NCBI GenBank assembly: GCA_023457035.1
Contig: JAEWNN010000021.1
Span: 1 to 17,274, forward strand
From: Verrucomicrobiota bacterium
Lineage (GTDB): Bacteria; Verrucomicrobiota; Verrucomicrobiia; Opitutales; Opitutaceae
DNA: 17,274 nucleotides
Direction: 5' to 3'
Shown here: positions 6,934 to 13,908 of the stretch, one piece after another
How the letters are laid out: the number at the start of each line of letters is the position of its first letter
Position numbering within the stretch: position 1 is the first letter of the stretch
Made by a program: the position numbers and the translations under genes
The notes under the pieces: generated by a model
Seen by the model: the letters and a program-made list of their open reading frames with translations, nothing else
What the model was told of the DNA's origin: nothing
Database searches by the model: none

Positions 6934-8283
6934 CTAGACCAGCGTCGGGGCGAGGGCGTGGCGGTTTTGTTTGGCGGCGGGATAGGCTTTGAACTCCTCG
7001 CCGAACTTCTGGACGAACGCCTGCACCGGCCAGGAGCACGCTTCGCCGAACGGGCACACGGTGCGGCCGGCGATCTGGTCGGCCACGGACTTGAGCAACA
7101 CGCCGTCCTCGGGGCGCGCTTCGCCGTGGACCATGCGCTGGGTGATCTTGCGCATCCACGCGGAGCCTTCGCGGCAGGGGGTGCACTGGCCGCAGCTCTC
7201 GTGGGCGTAGAAGGCGTTCAGGTTGGCGAGCGCCTCGACGACGTTGACGGTGTCGTCCATCACGATCACGCCCCCGGAACCGCCCATGGTGCCGCAGGCG
7301 GCGAACGAGTCGAAATCGAGCGGGATGTCGGCCGTGGTCCAGTTGAGCACGGAGCCGTCCTTCTGCTTGATCGTGAACTTCTCGCCCCAGCGCAGGACCT
7401 TCGAGGAGGAGCCGCCGGGGATGACCGCCTGGAACGTGCGGCCCGGGCGCGGGCCGCCGCAGATGTCGTTGAGCAACTGGCCGAGGGTGACCTTGCCGGA
7501 TTCGAACTCGAAGTAGCCCGGGCGCTGCACGTGGCCGGAGACGCCGATCAGGCGCGTGCCGGAGTTGTTCGGCGTGCCGATCGTGGCGTAGGCCGCGCCG
7601 CCCATCTCGGCGATGTGGCGCACATGGCAGAGCGTCTCGACGTTGTTCACGATCGTCGGGCACTGGTAGAGGCCGAGGACCGCGGGGAAATACGGCGGCT
7701 TGATGCGCGGATACGGGCGCTTGCCCTCGAGCGACTCGATCAGGCCGGTCTCCTCGCCGCAGATGTAGGCGCCGGCGCCGCGGTGGACGTAGATCTCGCA
7801 GGAGTAGTCGGTACCCAGAATCTTCGGACCGACGAAGTTCGCCGCGCGCGCCTCGGCGATCGCCCGCTCGAGGATGCGGGCGCCGTGCGGGAACTCGCCG
7901 CGGATGTAGATGTAGGCCTGCTTCACCTGGTTGGCCCAGCAGGCGATCATGATGCCCTCGATGAGCTGGTGCGGGTCCTGGTGGATGATGTAGCGGTCCT
8001 TGAACGTGCCCGGCTCGGACTCGTCGGCATTGACGACGAGGTAGATGGGCTTGCCGCTCTTGCGGTCGACCAGCGACCACTTCACGCCGCAGGGGAAACC
8101 GGCGCCGCCGCGGCCGCGCAGGCCGGACTTCTTCACCTCGTCGATGAGCTCGGCCGGCGGCCGCGCGACGGCCTTGCGCAACTGCTCGTACCCGCCGTGC
8201 TGGAGGTAGCAGGCGAGGTCGGGCGAGTAGCCGGGTTCGTCGATGTGCCGGAAGATCAGGCGGCGTTCGGCGGGATGTGGCAT
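6934..8283 (-). CDS. nuoF: NADH-quinone oxidoreductase subunit F (NADH- and FMN-binding)
   Basis: This 449-residue subunit oxidises NADH through FMN and passes electrons to cluster N3. The FMN-binding glycine-rich motif GRGGAGFP is at residues 57-64, and the second nucleotide-binding block GAGAYICGEETGL is at 169-181. The N3 4Fe-4S ligands are C364, C367 and C370 (ESCGQCTPCREG) plus C410. Length matches the family (about 430-450). The start MPHPAERRLIF at 8281-8283 was chosen because the upstream open frame reads antisense-like sequence over nuoE and the heptad repeat. The leader on the coding strand is CCTTCCTCCGGTCCG, with no Shine-Dalgarno sequence. The 51-nt spacer to nuoG is GC-rich with no clear repeat. 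Confidence 0.98.
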   Translation of the reverse strand: MPHPAERRLIFRHIDEPGYSPDLACYLQHGGYEQLRKAVARPPAELIDEVKKSGLRGRGGAGFPCGVKWSLVDRKSGKPIYLVVNADESEPGTFKDRYIIHQDPHQLIEGIMIACWANQVKQAYIYIRGEFPHGARILERAIAEARAANFVGPKILGTDYSCEIYVHRGAGAYICGEETGLIESLEGKRPYPRIKPPYFPAVLGLYQCPTIVNNVETLCHVRHIAEMGGAAYATIGTPNNSGTRLIGVSGHVQRPGYFEFESGKVTLGQLLNDICGGPRPGRTFQAVIPGGSSSKVLRWGEKFTIKQKDGSVLNWTTADIPLDFDSFAACGTMGGSGGVIVMDDTVNVVEALANLNAFYAHESCGQCTPCREGSAWMRKITQRMVHGEARPEDGVLLKSVADQIAGRTVCPFGEACSWPVQAFVQKFGEEFKAYPAAKQNRHALAPTLV

Positions 8284-8297
8284 CGGACCGGAGGAAG

Positions 8298-8325
8298 GTG
8301 ATGGGTTATGGGTGATGGGTGACGG
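8298..8325. repeat. Four-unit heptad array in the nuoE-nuoF spacer
   Basis: Four consecutive 7-nt units, GTGATGG, GTTATGG, GTGATGG and GTGACGG, fill most of the 47-nt spacer. No facing inverted arm is present. The array ends five bases before the nuoE stop. Confidence 0.85.
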
Positions 8326-8330
8326 GCCGC

Positions 8331-8825
8331 TCAGGTGCGCTGGGCGGCGGCGGCCTTGATTTGGGCGGCGATGGCCTTGGCCTTCTCGATGTCGACGCGT
8401 TCGTGCAGTTCGTCGTCGACCATGACGACCGGACCGGAGCCGCAGCTGGCGAGGCACTCGACGAACTCGAGGAACACTTCGCCGTCGGGCGAGGTGTGGC
8501 CGGCCTTGCAGCCGAACTCCTGCTCGAGCTGCTCGCAGATCTTGTAGCCGCCGTTGAGCGCGCAGGAGAGTGTGCGGCACATCCGCACATGGCGCCGGCC
8601 GACCGGCTGGTGGCGGAACATCGGGTAGAACGTCGCCACTTCCTGGACGTTGATCGGCTGGAGCTCGAGCTTGGCGGCGATCCACTCGACGGCCGCGGCG
8701 GAGATGTAGCCCTGCTCCTCCTGCACGAGGTGCAGGAGCGGGAGCACGGCGCTGCGCTTCACCGGGTAGTGGGTGATCACCTCGTCGATGCGGGCCAAGG
8801 TCTCGGGTTTCAGGTTCAAACTCAT
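8331..8825 (-). CDS. nuoE: NADH-quinone oxidoreductase subunit E (2Fe-2S)
   Basis: The 164-residue thioredoxin-fold subunit carries the off-path 2Fe-2S cluster N1a and pairs with NuoF. The four ligands follow the family pattern CX4C and CX3C: C83 and C88 (MCRTLSC), C124 and C128 (ECLASC). The segment NVQEVATFYPMF at 59-70 is also typical. The start MSLNLKPETL was chosen over the longer open frame because that extension runs over nuoD in another frame. It begins 20 nt after the nuoD stop; the leader has ACCCTCCGACG and no Shine-Dalgarno sequence. Confidence 0.97.
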   Translation of the reverse strand: MSLNLKPETLARIDEVITHYPVKRSAVLPLLHLVQEEQGYISAAAVEWIAAKLELQPINVQEVATFYPMFRHQPVGRRHVRMCRTLSCALNGGYKICEQLEQEFGCKAGHTSPDGEVFLEFVECLASCGSGPVVMVDDELHERVDIEKAKAIAAQIKAAAAQRT

Positions 8826-8845
8826 CGCGGAATTCGTCGGAGGGT

Positions 8846-10069
8846 TCACCGGTCGCACTCGCCCATCACGAAGTCGAGGCTGCCGAGGATGGAGACGACG
8901 TCGCCCAACATGGCGCCGACGCACACCTTCGGGAGGATGCTCAGGTTGCAGAAGGAGGGGGAGCGGATCTTCAGACGCCAAGGCACGCCGCCGCCCTTGG
9001 AGACGACGTAGAAGCCGAGCGCGCCCTTCGGGTTTTCCGCCTCGAAATAGACCTCGCCGGCCGGGATCTGCGGGCCCTCGGTCGTGATCATGAAGTTCTG
9101 GATGAGCTCCTCCATGCTCTCGAGCACGCGCGCCTTCGGCGGGGCGACGATCTTGCGCGCCTCGAACGCGCTCACGGCGCCGGCCGGGAACATCGCGATC
9201 GCCTGCTTCACGATGCGCACGCTCTGGCGCATCTCCTCGCCGCGCACCAGGTAGCGGTCGTAGCAGTCGCCGCGGGTGCCGACGGGCACGTCGAACTCGT
9301 ACTTCTCGTAGCCGCAGTACGGCTTGTCCTTGCGCAGGTCGAAGGCCACGCCGCTGGCGCGCAGGATCGGGCCGGTGCAGCCCCAGGCGAGCGCGTCCGC
9401 CTTCGAGATGATGCCGACGCCCTCGGTGCGGTCGCGCCAGATACGGTTGTCGGTGAGCAGCCCGAGCATCTCCTCGAGCCGCGGCACGAACTGGTCGCAG
9501 AAGTCGCTGGCGTGGTCGAGCCACCCGGCGGGCACATCGCGGGCCATGCCGCCGATGCGGCTGAAACTGGTGGTGAAGCGCGCGCCGGTGAGCTCCTCGA
9601 AGAGCCGGTAGAGTTTCTCGCGCTCCTCGAAGGCGTACATGAACACCGTCCACGCGCCGTTATCCATCGCGAAGGCGCCGAGGCCGACCAGGTGCGAGGA
9701 GATGCGCGCCAGCTCGCAGACGATCACGCGCAGCGCCTGGCCGCGCGCCGGCACCTCGAGCCCGGCCAAGCGCTCCACCGCGATCGCGTAGGCGACGTTG
9801 TTGGCCAGCGGGGCGAGGTAGTCCAACCGGTCCGTGTACGGCACGAACTGGTTGTAGGTCATGTTCTCGGCGATCTTCTCGTCGCCGCGGTGCAGATACC
9901 CGACGACCGGGTCGGCCTTGGTCACGACCTCGCCGTCGAGCTCGAGGCGGATGCGCAGCACGCCGTGCGTGCTGGGGTGCGAGGGGCCGAGGTTGATCTC
10001 GAGCTTCTCGCCTTCGGCGGCTTCGGCGGCGCGGGCGGCGCTATCGGGGAATGTGAAATCCGTCGGCAT
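8846..10069 (-). CDS. nuoD: NADH-quinone oxidoreductase subunit D (49-kDa homologue)
   Basis: This 407-residue subunit is related to NiFe-hydrogenase large subunits and, with NuoB, forms the quinone-reducing site. The conserved loop GPSHPSTHG is at 28-36; H35 matches the quinone-site histidine and Y84 in RLDYLAP matches the quinone-binding tyrosine described in complex I structures. The C-terminus ends MGECDR, the family tail. It is a stand-alone gene, not the NuoCD fusion of enterobacteria. The first 20 residues, rich in Ala and Glu, are variable in the family. The gap to nuoC is 30 nt. Confidence 0.98.
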   Translation of the reverse strand: MPTDFTFPDSAARAAEAAEGEKLEINLGPSHPSTHGVLRIRLELDGEVVTKADPVVGYLHRGDEKIAENMTYNQFVPYTDRLDYLAPLANNVAYAIAVERLAGLEVPARGQALRVIVCELARISSHLVGLGAFAMDNGAWTVFMYAFEEREKLYRLFEELTGARFTTSFSRIGGMARDVPAGWLDHASDFCDQFVPRLEEMLGLLTDNRIWRDRTEGVGIISKADALAWGCTGPILRASGVAFDLRKDKPYCGYEKYEFDVPVGTRGDCYDRYLVRGEEMRQSVRIVKQAIAMFPAGAVSAFEARKIVAPPKARVLESMEELIQNFMITTEGPQIPAGEVYFEAENPKGALGFYVVSKGGGVPWRLKIRSPSFCNLSILPKVCVGAMLGDVVSILGSLDFVMGECDR

Positions 10070-10099
10070 GGCGTCGGTGGGTGGTTCGGTGCGGCGCGG

Positions 10100-10738
10100 T
10101 CAGCCGGCGGCGGGTTTCTCCTTCTTCTCGTTCCAGGCCTGGTCGAGGGCGCGCGGGCCGCGGCCCGCCGACACCGTCACGCTGCCGTCGGGCTGCGCGA
10201 CGAACGGACCGCCGGCCATCGGCGCGGGCTGAACCTTCACGCCGGAGACCTCCGCGATCTCGTCGTCGGGCAGCTCGGTGGGCAGGCCGGCCAGCGGGAA
10301 TTCCTTGCGCAGCGGGTGGTAGGGATAGCCCTCCCACATGAGGATGCGGCGCAGGTCGGGGTGGCCGGTGAACTTCACGCCCATCAGGTCGAAACACTCG
10401 CGCTCGTGCCAGTCGGCGCCGGGCCAGAGTCCCGTGGCAGTGGGCATCGCCGGCTCGGTGTCGTCGGGGCAGTCGGCCGCGATGCGCACGTACTCGGCGC
10501 GGGCCGTGGCGAGCAGGTGGTACACGACCGTGAAACGCGGCGAGGCACCCGGGGCCCAGTCGATCGCGGTGAGGTCGGCGAGCAGGTCGAAGCCGCACTC
10601 GTCGCGCAGATGCGCGAGCAACGCGATCGCCTCGGCGGCGGGAATGTTGAACGCCACCCCGTCGGCGCTGGGCCGTACGGTGAGGTTCGGGAAACGCGGC
10701 TGGAGCGCGGCGGCGAGATCGTGGGCGGAAGCGGTCAT
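10100..10738 (-). CDS. nuoC: NADH-quinone oxidoreductase subunit C (30-kDa homologue)
   Basis: This 212-residue peripheral-arm subunit docks NuoD and NuoI. The family signature is visible as ERECFDLMGVKFTGHPDLRR followed by ILMWEGYPYHPLRKEFPL in the second half. The C-terminal 40 or so residues form a charged tail. The start MTASAHDLAAAL follows nuoB after 21 nt. No Shine-Dalgarno sequence; the leader ends CTCGCTTCCG before ATG. Confidence 0.97.
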   Translation of the reverse strand: MTASAHDLAAALQPRFPNLTVRPSADGVAFNIPAAEAIALLAHLRDECGFDLLADLTAIDWAPGASPRFTVVYHLLATARAEYVRIAADCPDDTEPAMPTATGLWPGADWHERECFDLMGVKFTGHPDLRRILMWEGYPYHPLRKEFPLAGLPTELPDDEIAEVSGVKVQPAPMAGGPFVAQPDGSVTVSAGRGPRALDQAWNEKKEKPAAG

Positions 10739-10759
10739 CGGAAGCGAGGGCCGGGGTGC

Positions 10760-11287
10760 TCAGCGGACAAGGACGGAGCCGAGAGTGGTCTTGCGGAAGC
10801 CGCGGTCCTCACGGACCACGTTCTGCATCTTCAGCAACGCATCGAGGACCGCCTCGGGGCGCGGCGGGCAACCGCTGATGTAGACATCGACCGGCACGAT
10901 GCGGTCGACGCCCTGCAGCGTGGAGTACGAGCGGTACATGCCGCCCGAGGACGCGCAGGCGCCCATGGCGATCACCCACTTCGGCTCGGCCATCTGCTCA
11001 TAGATGCGGCGCAGGTGGACGGCCATCTTGTAGGTCACCGTGCCCGCGACGATCATCACGTCGGACTGGCGCGCCGGGAAACGCATGACCTCGGCGCCGA
11101 ACCGGCTGATGTCGAAGCGCGACGCGCCCGCGGACATCAACTCGATCGCGCAACAGGCGAGGCCCATCGGCATCGGCCAAATGGAGTTGGCGCGGATCCA
11201 ATTGATCACCGCGTCGACGCGGGAAACAACCACGCCGCCTTCGACTTTGCTATTATAGCCAATGACTTCGGTGTTCGATGGGACCAT
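10760..11287 (-). CDS. nuoB: NADH-quinone oxidoreductase subunit B (N2 cluster)
   Basis: This 175-residue subunit binds the terminal 4Fe-4S cluster N2 that reduces quinone. All four ligands are present: C45 and C46 (GLACCAIELM), C111 (GACASSGGMYRSY) and C140 (YISGCPPRP). The start MVPSNTEVIGYNSKVEGG at 11285-11287 was chosen because the family begins near here; an in-frame ATG at 11377 would add 30 residues without family character. Codons 1 to about 37 use several A/T-ending codons (CCA, ATT, TAT, AAT, AAA, GTT), unlike the rest of the gene. It is the first gene of the run; no nuoA lies upstream. No Shine-Dalgarno sequence or convincing promoter was seen. Confidence 0.96.
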   Translation of the reverse strand: MVPSNTEVIGYNSKVEGGVVVSRVDAVINWIRANSIWPMPMGLACCAIELMSAGASRFDISRFGAEVMRFPARQSDVMIVAGTVTYKMAVHLRRIYEQMAEPKWVIAMGACASSGGMYRSYSTLQGVDRIVPVDVYISGCPPRPEAVLDALLKMQNVVREDRGFRKTTLGSVLVR

Positions 11288-11463
11288 GAGCGAGAGCGTC
11301 GATTTGCCGGGAGCGGCGCAAGCTAGGGTCGAGCCAATCCTCCAGCAAGTCGCATTTGGGCAAAACCGCGCTCTCAAGCCGCGCCTTCCCGCACGGGCCG
11401 GTCGGATAATCGCGGCTACTGGTGCGCCGCCACAGCAACCGCGGTCTGGTGGAGTTCCAGTGG

Positions 11464-11528
11464 AGGGTGCGAGCTCGCTCGCACCGCTCGGCCGTGCGGC
11501 ATCCAGACGGTGCGCGCGCTCGCACCCT
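11464..11528. repeat. Hairpin set with GGTGCGAGC arms upstream of nuoB
   Basis: Positions 11466-11474 and 11477-11485 form a perfect 9-bp stem (GGTGCGAGC / GCTCGCACC) with a 2-nt spacer. A third copy at 11518-11528 (GCTCGCACCCT) is the exact reverse complement of 11464-11474, so the first arm can pair either locally or with the distal copy. This alternative-pairing layout lies about 180 nt upstream of the nuoB start, in the probable leader region. Confidence 0.75.
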
Positions 11529-11561
11529 ACGCCCGCTGCATCGTCCTAAAAACCGCAACTG

Positions 11562-11588
11562 AACCGCAAAGAACGCATAGACCACAGA
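11562..11588 (+). repeat. CGCAAAG-type period-7 repeat arm
   Basis: The arm reads AACCGCAAAGAACGCATAG followed by ACCACAGAG, with GCAAAGA/ACGCATA as 7-nt units. It is an approximate inverted match (about 22 of 31 positions by eye, with CCGCAAAGA exact) to 12098-12130. The two arms enclose the other repeat families in this spacer. Confidence 0.65.
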
Positions 11589-11688
11589 GCGACTCCGCCG
11601 CAACCAAGGGGCAGGTTGAACCACTGATGGACACTGATCCGGTAGATGCCGGAAGACGCGGCAAGCCGACACGGAGACGGAATTGGCT

Positions 11689-11768
11689 CACGCGGAGGCG
11701 CGGAGTCCGCGGAGGGTTCGGACAGGCGGAAGGGGGCGTTTTCTCCGCGTCCTCCGCGGCTCCGCGTG
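11689..11768. repeat. Inverted repeat of CGCGGAG units
   Basis: Arms 11689-11714 and 11743-11768 match as reverse complements at 23 of 26 positions by eye. Each arm has three CGCGGAG cores spaced 8-9 nt apart; the three mismatches lie only in the spacer bases between cores. The 28-nt loop is G-rich. Confidence 0.88.
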
Positions 11769-11846
11769 CCACTACTCAGCGTAGACGCGCGCCGGGGTAC
11801 GGCCTTGCGGGGAAGCAACACGGCCGAGCCGGTGGAGCAGAGGATG

Positions 11847-11914
11847 ACCACGGATCACACGGATGGGCACGGATGATCGGGGGACGATCCGTGGACATCC
11901 GTGAAATCCGTGGT
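11847..11914. repeat. Inverted repeat of CACGGAT units
   Basis: Arms 11847-11876 and 11885-11914 (30 nt each) face each other across an 8-nt loop. Each arm has three ACGGAT cores spaced 9-10 nt apart. The cores match exactly, while mismatches cluster in the bases between cores. Confidence 0.88.
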
Positions 11915-11971
11915 TTCAGGTTCATGTTGCTTGAGAGGAGTTCGCTCGCAGCCGGCCCGCGTGATCAAGGG

Positions 11972-11995
11972 AAACCCTCCGAAAAACGAGGGTTT
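11972..11995. repeat. Small perfect hairpin AAACCCTC/GAGGGTTT
   Basis: Perfect 8-bp arms (11972-11979 and 11988-11995) enclose the loop CGAAAAAC. On the minus strand the second arm ends in TTT but is followed by CCC, so it is a weak terminator candidate for the CNNM transcript at best. Confidence 0.55.
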
Positions 11996-12097
11996 GCAGA
12001 GATAGTGGTACAGAGAGAGAATTCCGTGAGGCTCTGACATTGGGGGCTTCACCCAGCAGGTGAGCGATCCAGTGGTGCTCATTCTGTCGGCAGAACC

Positions 12098-12130
12098 TCT
12101 CCTTGTGCTCTTTGGGATCTTTGCGGCTAA
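12098..12130 (-). repeat. CGCAAAG-type period-7 repeat arm (reverse orientation)
   Basis: On the plus strand it contains units of the type CTTTGGG and ATCTTTG followed by CGGCTAA. Its reverse complement resembles 11562-11588. The intervening 510 nt contain three other repeat families. Confidence 0.65.
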
Positions 12131-12237
12131 ACCGAACTGCGGAATCCAGCATCATCACGACGGCCGACGCCGGAACCGCCTCCCCCGCGCCCCGGGAAGC
12201 CGGCCGTCCCAGCAGCACCGGCGCGCCGCCCGCCACC

Positions 12238-13575
12238 TCACTCGCCGCTCGGGGCCTCGGCCTCGTCGGCCGGCACGCGCTCGACGCGCACCCGGCGCAA
12301 TCGCTCGGCATTCACCTCCGTCGCCGTCAGCCGGTACTCGCCGATGGTCGCCACATCGCCGCGCCGCACCGCGACCCCGAGCCGTTGCTGGAACCACTGG
12401 CCCACGGTCTGGTGCATCGTCCATTCGAGCGGCCAGCCGGTCTCGGCCTGCAGCTCGCGCATCGTCAGCCCCGCGCTCACCACGATCGAGGAGGCGGTGC
12501 GCTCGAAGATCGGCCCGTGCTCGATGTCGAACTCGTCGCGGATGTCGCCCACGATCTCCTCGAGCACGTCCTCGAAAGTGACGATGCCGGCCATGCCCCC
12601 GGTCTCGTTGAGGACCACGGCGAGGTGGCTGCGCTCGGCCCGGAAGCGTTCGATCATCGTCGGCACGGTGGTCTTGAGGTCGAAGGTCAGCATCGGGCGG
12701 ATCAGCGGCTCGAACGGCATGTCGGGCCCGAGCGCCACGATCTGCCAGAGCCACTCGCGCATGAGCAGCATGCCTTCGACGGTGTCCTTGGTGCCCCGAC
12801 ACACGGGGAACCGGCTCACGCCGCTCACCTGCGCCACGCGCAGGTTGTCCTTGAGCGGCCGGTCGAGCCAGAGCACGACGACCTCCTCCCTGGGGATCAT
12901 GATCTGGTGGGCCATCGTCGAGCGCACGCGCAGCGACTGCACCATCAGCTTGTTGACCAGTGCATCCGCCGGGTGGGCATGGCTGGCGTGGCTGAACACG
13001 TACTCCAGTTCGTCGGCGCTGAAGCTGTGTTCGCCCTCGGTCGCCGGCACCAGCCCGGCCCAGCGCACGATGCGGTTGGCCAGGCTGTTGAGCGTCCAGA
13101 TGACCGGGAAAAAGCCGTAGTAGAACACCAACAACGGGCCCGACACCCACAGCGACACGCCCTTGGCGCGCTGGATCGCCATCGATTTGGGCGCCAGTTC
13201 GCCGAAAATGATGTGCAGGAACGTGATCACCGTGAACGCCACGGCGAAGGAGATCGAGGCCACCGCCCGCGGGTCGGTGATGCCGGCCAGCGCCAGCAAC
13301 GGCCCGAGTCGGTGCGCCAGGAACGGCTCGCCGATCCAGCCCAGCCCGAGGCTGGCCAGCGTGATGCCCAACTGCGTGGCCGAGAGCGCCGCGTCGAGAT
13401 GCTCGCTGGCCTTGATCGCCGCCCGCACGCGCCAGCCGCCCTTCTTCTCGAGCGGCCGCAACTGGCTGGTGCGCACCTTCACCAGCGCGAACTCGGCAGC
13501 CACGAAAAAGCCGTTCGCTGCCACGAGGGCGACGACCGTGAGGGTTTCGAGGAAGATGCCGAGGAACGTGCGCAT
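12238..13575 (-). CDS. CNNM/CorC-HlyC family membrane protein with CBS domains
   Basis: The 445-residue protein has the three-part layout of the CNNM/CorC (hemolysin-C-like, UPF0053) family. An N-terminal DUF21/CNNM transmembrane domain spans about residues 1-180, with hydrophobic helices and the conserved GELAPKS at 125-131. A CBS-domain pair follows at about 205-345, ending in GIVTFEDVLEEIVGDI (330-345). A small transporter-associated (CorC_HlyC) domain occupies about 355-432. Family members take part in magnesium or other cation efflux; hemolysin labels are historical. The start MRTFLGIFLETL was chosen because the longer open frame enters the neighbouring tRNA-Ser gene. No Shine-Dalgarno sequence is present. 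It is probably a single-gene unit; the substrate cannot be told from sequence. Confidence 0.92.
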   Translation of the reverse strand: MRTFLGIFLETLTVVALVAANGFFVAAEFALVKVRTSQLRPLEKKGGWRVRAAIKASEHLDAALSATQLGITLASLGLGWIGEPFLAHRLGPLLALAGITDPRAVASISFAVAFTVITFLHIIFGELAPKSMAIQRAKGVSLWVSGPLLVFYYGFFPVIWTLNSLANRIVRWAGLVPATEGEHSFSADELEYVFSHASHAHPADALVNKLMVQSLRVRSTMAHQIMIPREEVVVLWLDRPLKDNLRVAQVSGVSRFPVCRGTKDTVEGMLLMREWLWQIVALGPDMPFEPLIRPMLTFDLKTTVPTMIERFRAERSHLAVVLNETGGMAGIVTFEDVLEEIVGDIRDEFDIEHGPIFERTASSIVVSAGLTMRELQAETGWPLEWTMHQTVGQWFQQRLGVAVRRGDVATIGEYRLTATEVNAERLRRVRVERVPADEAEAPSGE

Positions 13576-13693
13576 CGGAGCAGGGCCGCCACTAGGACAA
13601 CAAATCGCCCGTTCGCCAATCTGGTTAAGTGGGCGAAATACGCCGACACGAGCGATACCCCGACGTGCCATCCGTAGCCCGACCGGGCGAAGG

Positions 13694-13782
<89 letters not shown>

Positions 13783-13908
13783 GTGGTTGCATCCGTCGGC
13801 ACCGGTCGCCCGGCTCCGAAAAACGCGAGGGGCTAGAGGAGAGCGACGCCGCCGCGCCGGTCAACAACGGAAACAGCAACCGCTCAAATTGATCGCCCCC
13901 CGTTCGCC

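Larger units (their letters stand above)
11288..12237. other. Gene-free, repeat-rich spacer between the CNNM gene and nuoB
   Basis: About 950 nt carry no ORF I can assign. The open frames here encode low-complexity translations of the repeats (for example HTDGHG and TTDFTDVHG patterns). The spacer should contain the nuo operon promoter near its left side and the 3' end of the CNNM transcript near its right side. From left to right it holds a GGTGCGAGC hairpin set (11464-11528), a CGCAAAG-type arm (11562-11588), an ACCACTGAT-type stretch (about 11618-11640), a CGCGGAG inverted repeat (11689-11768), a CACGGAT inverted repeat (11847-11914), a small AAACCCTC hairpin (11972-11995), a second CGCAAAG-type arm (12098-12130), and a possible 8-bp stem GACGGCCG/CGGCCGTC (12159-12166 with 12201-12208). 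Confidence 0.8.

Noticed and set aside
5621..8080. 819-codon minus-strand open frame
   Set aside because: It is the shifted frame of nuoG and nuoF, Arg/Pro-rich, with no recognisable motif.
3868..8301. 1477-codon plus-strand open frame
   Set aside because: It lies antisense to nuoI, H, G and F, is extremely rich in Arg, Glu, Asp, Ala and Gly, and has no domain-like segments. This is a GC-rich shadow of well-supported genes.
11288..11377. nuoB start at 11377
   Set aside because: The extra 30 residues are Cys/Arg/Ser-rich and unlike the NuoB N-terminus; the start at 11287 matches the family.
11253..11672. 139-codon minus-strand frame as a possible nuoA
   Set aside because: It lacks the three hydrophobic helices and the conserved acidic segment of NuoA; it is Arg/Ser-rich and runs through the hairpin region.
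11288..12237. Insertion sequence in the spacer before nuoB
   Set aside because: No transposase frame and no terminal inverted repeats with target duplication were seen.
12103..13677. 524-codon plus-strand open frame
   Set aside because: It is antisense to the CNNM gene, His/Arg/Ala-rich, with no family signature.
13832..13864. Promoter for tRNA-Ser (TTGACC at 13859-13864 on the minus strand with TCTAGC at 13832-13837)
   Set aside because: The spacing is 21 nt, too long for a convincing sigma-70 promoter, so I do not list it.
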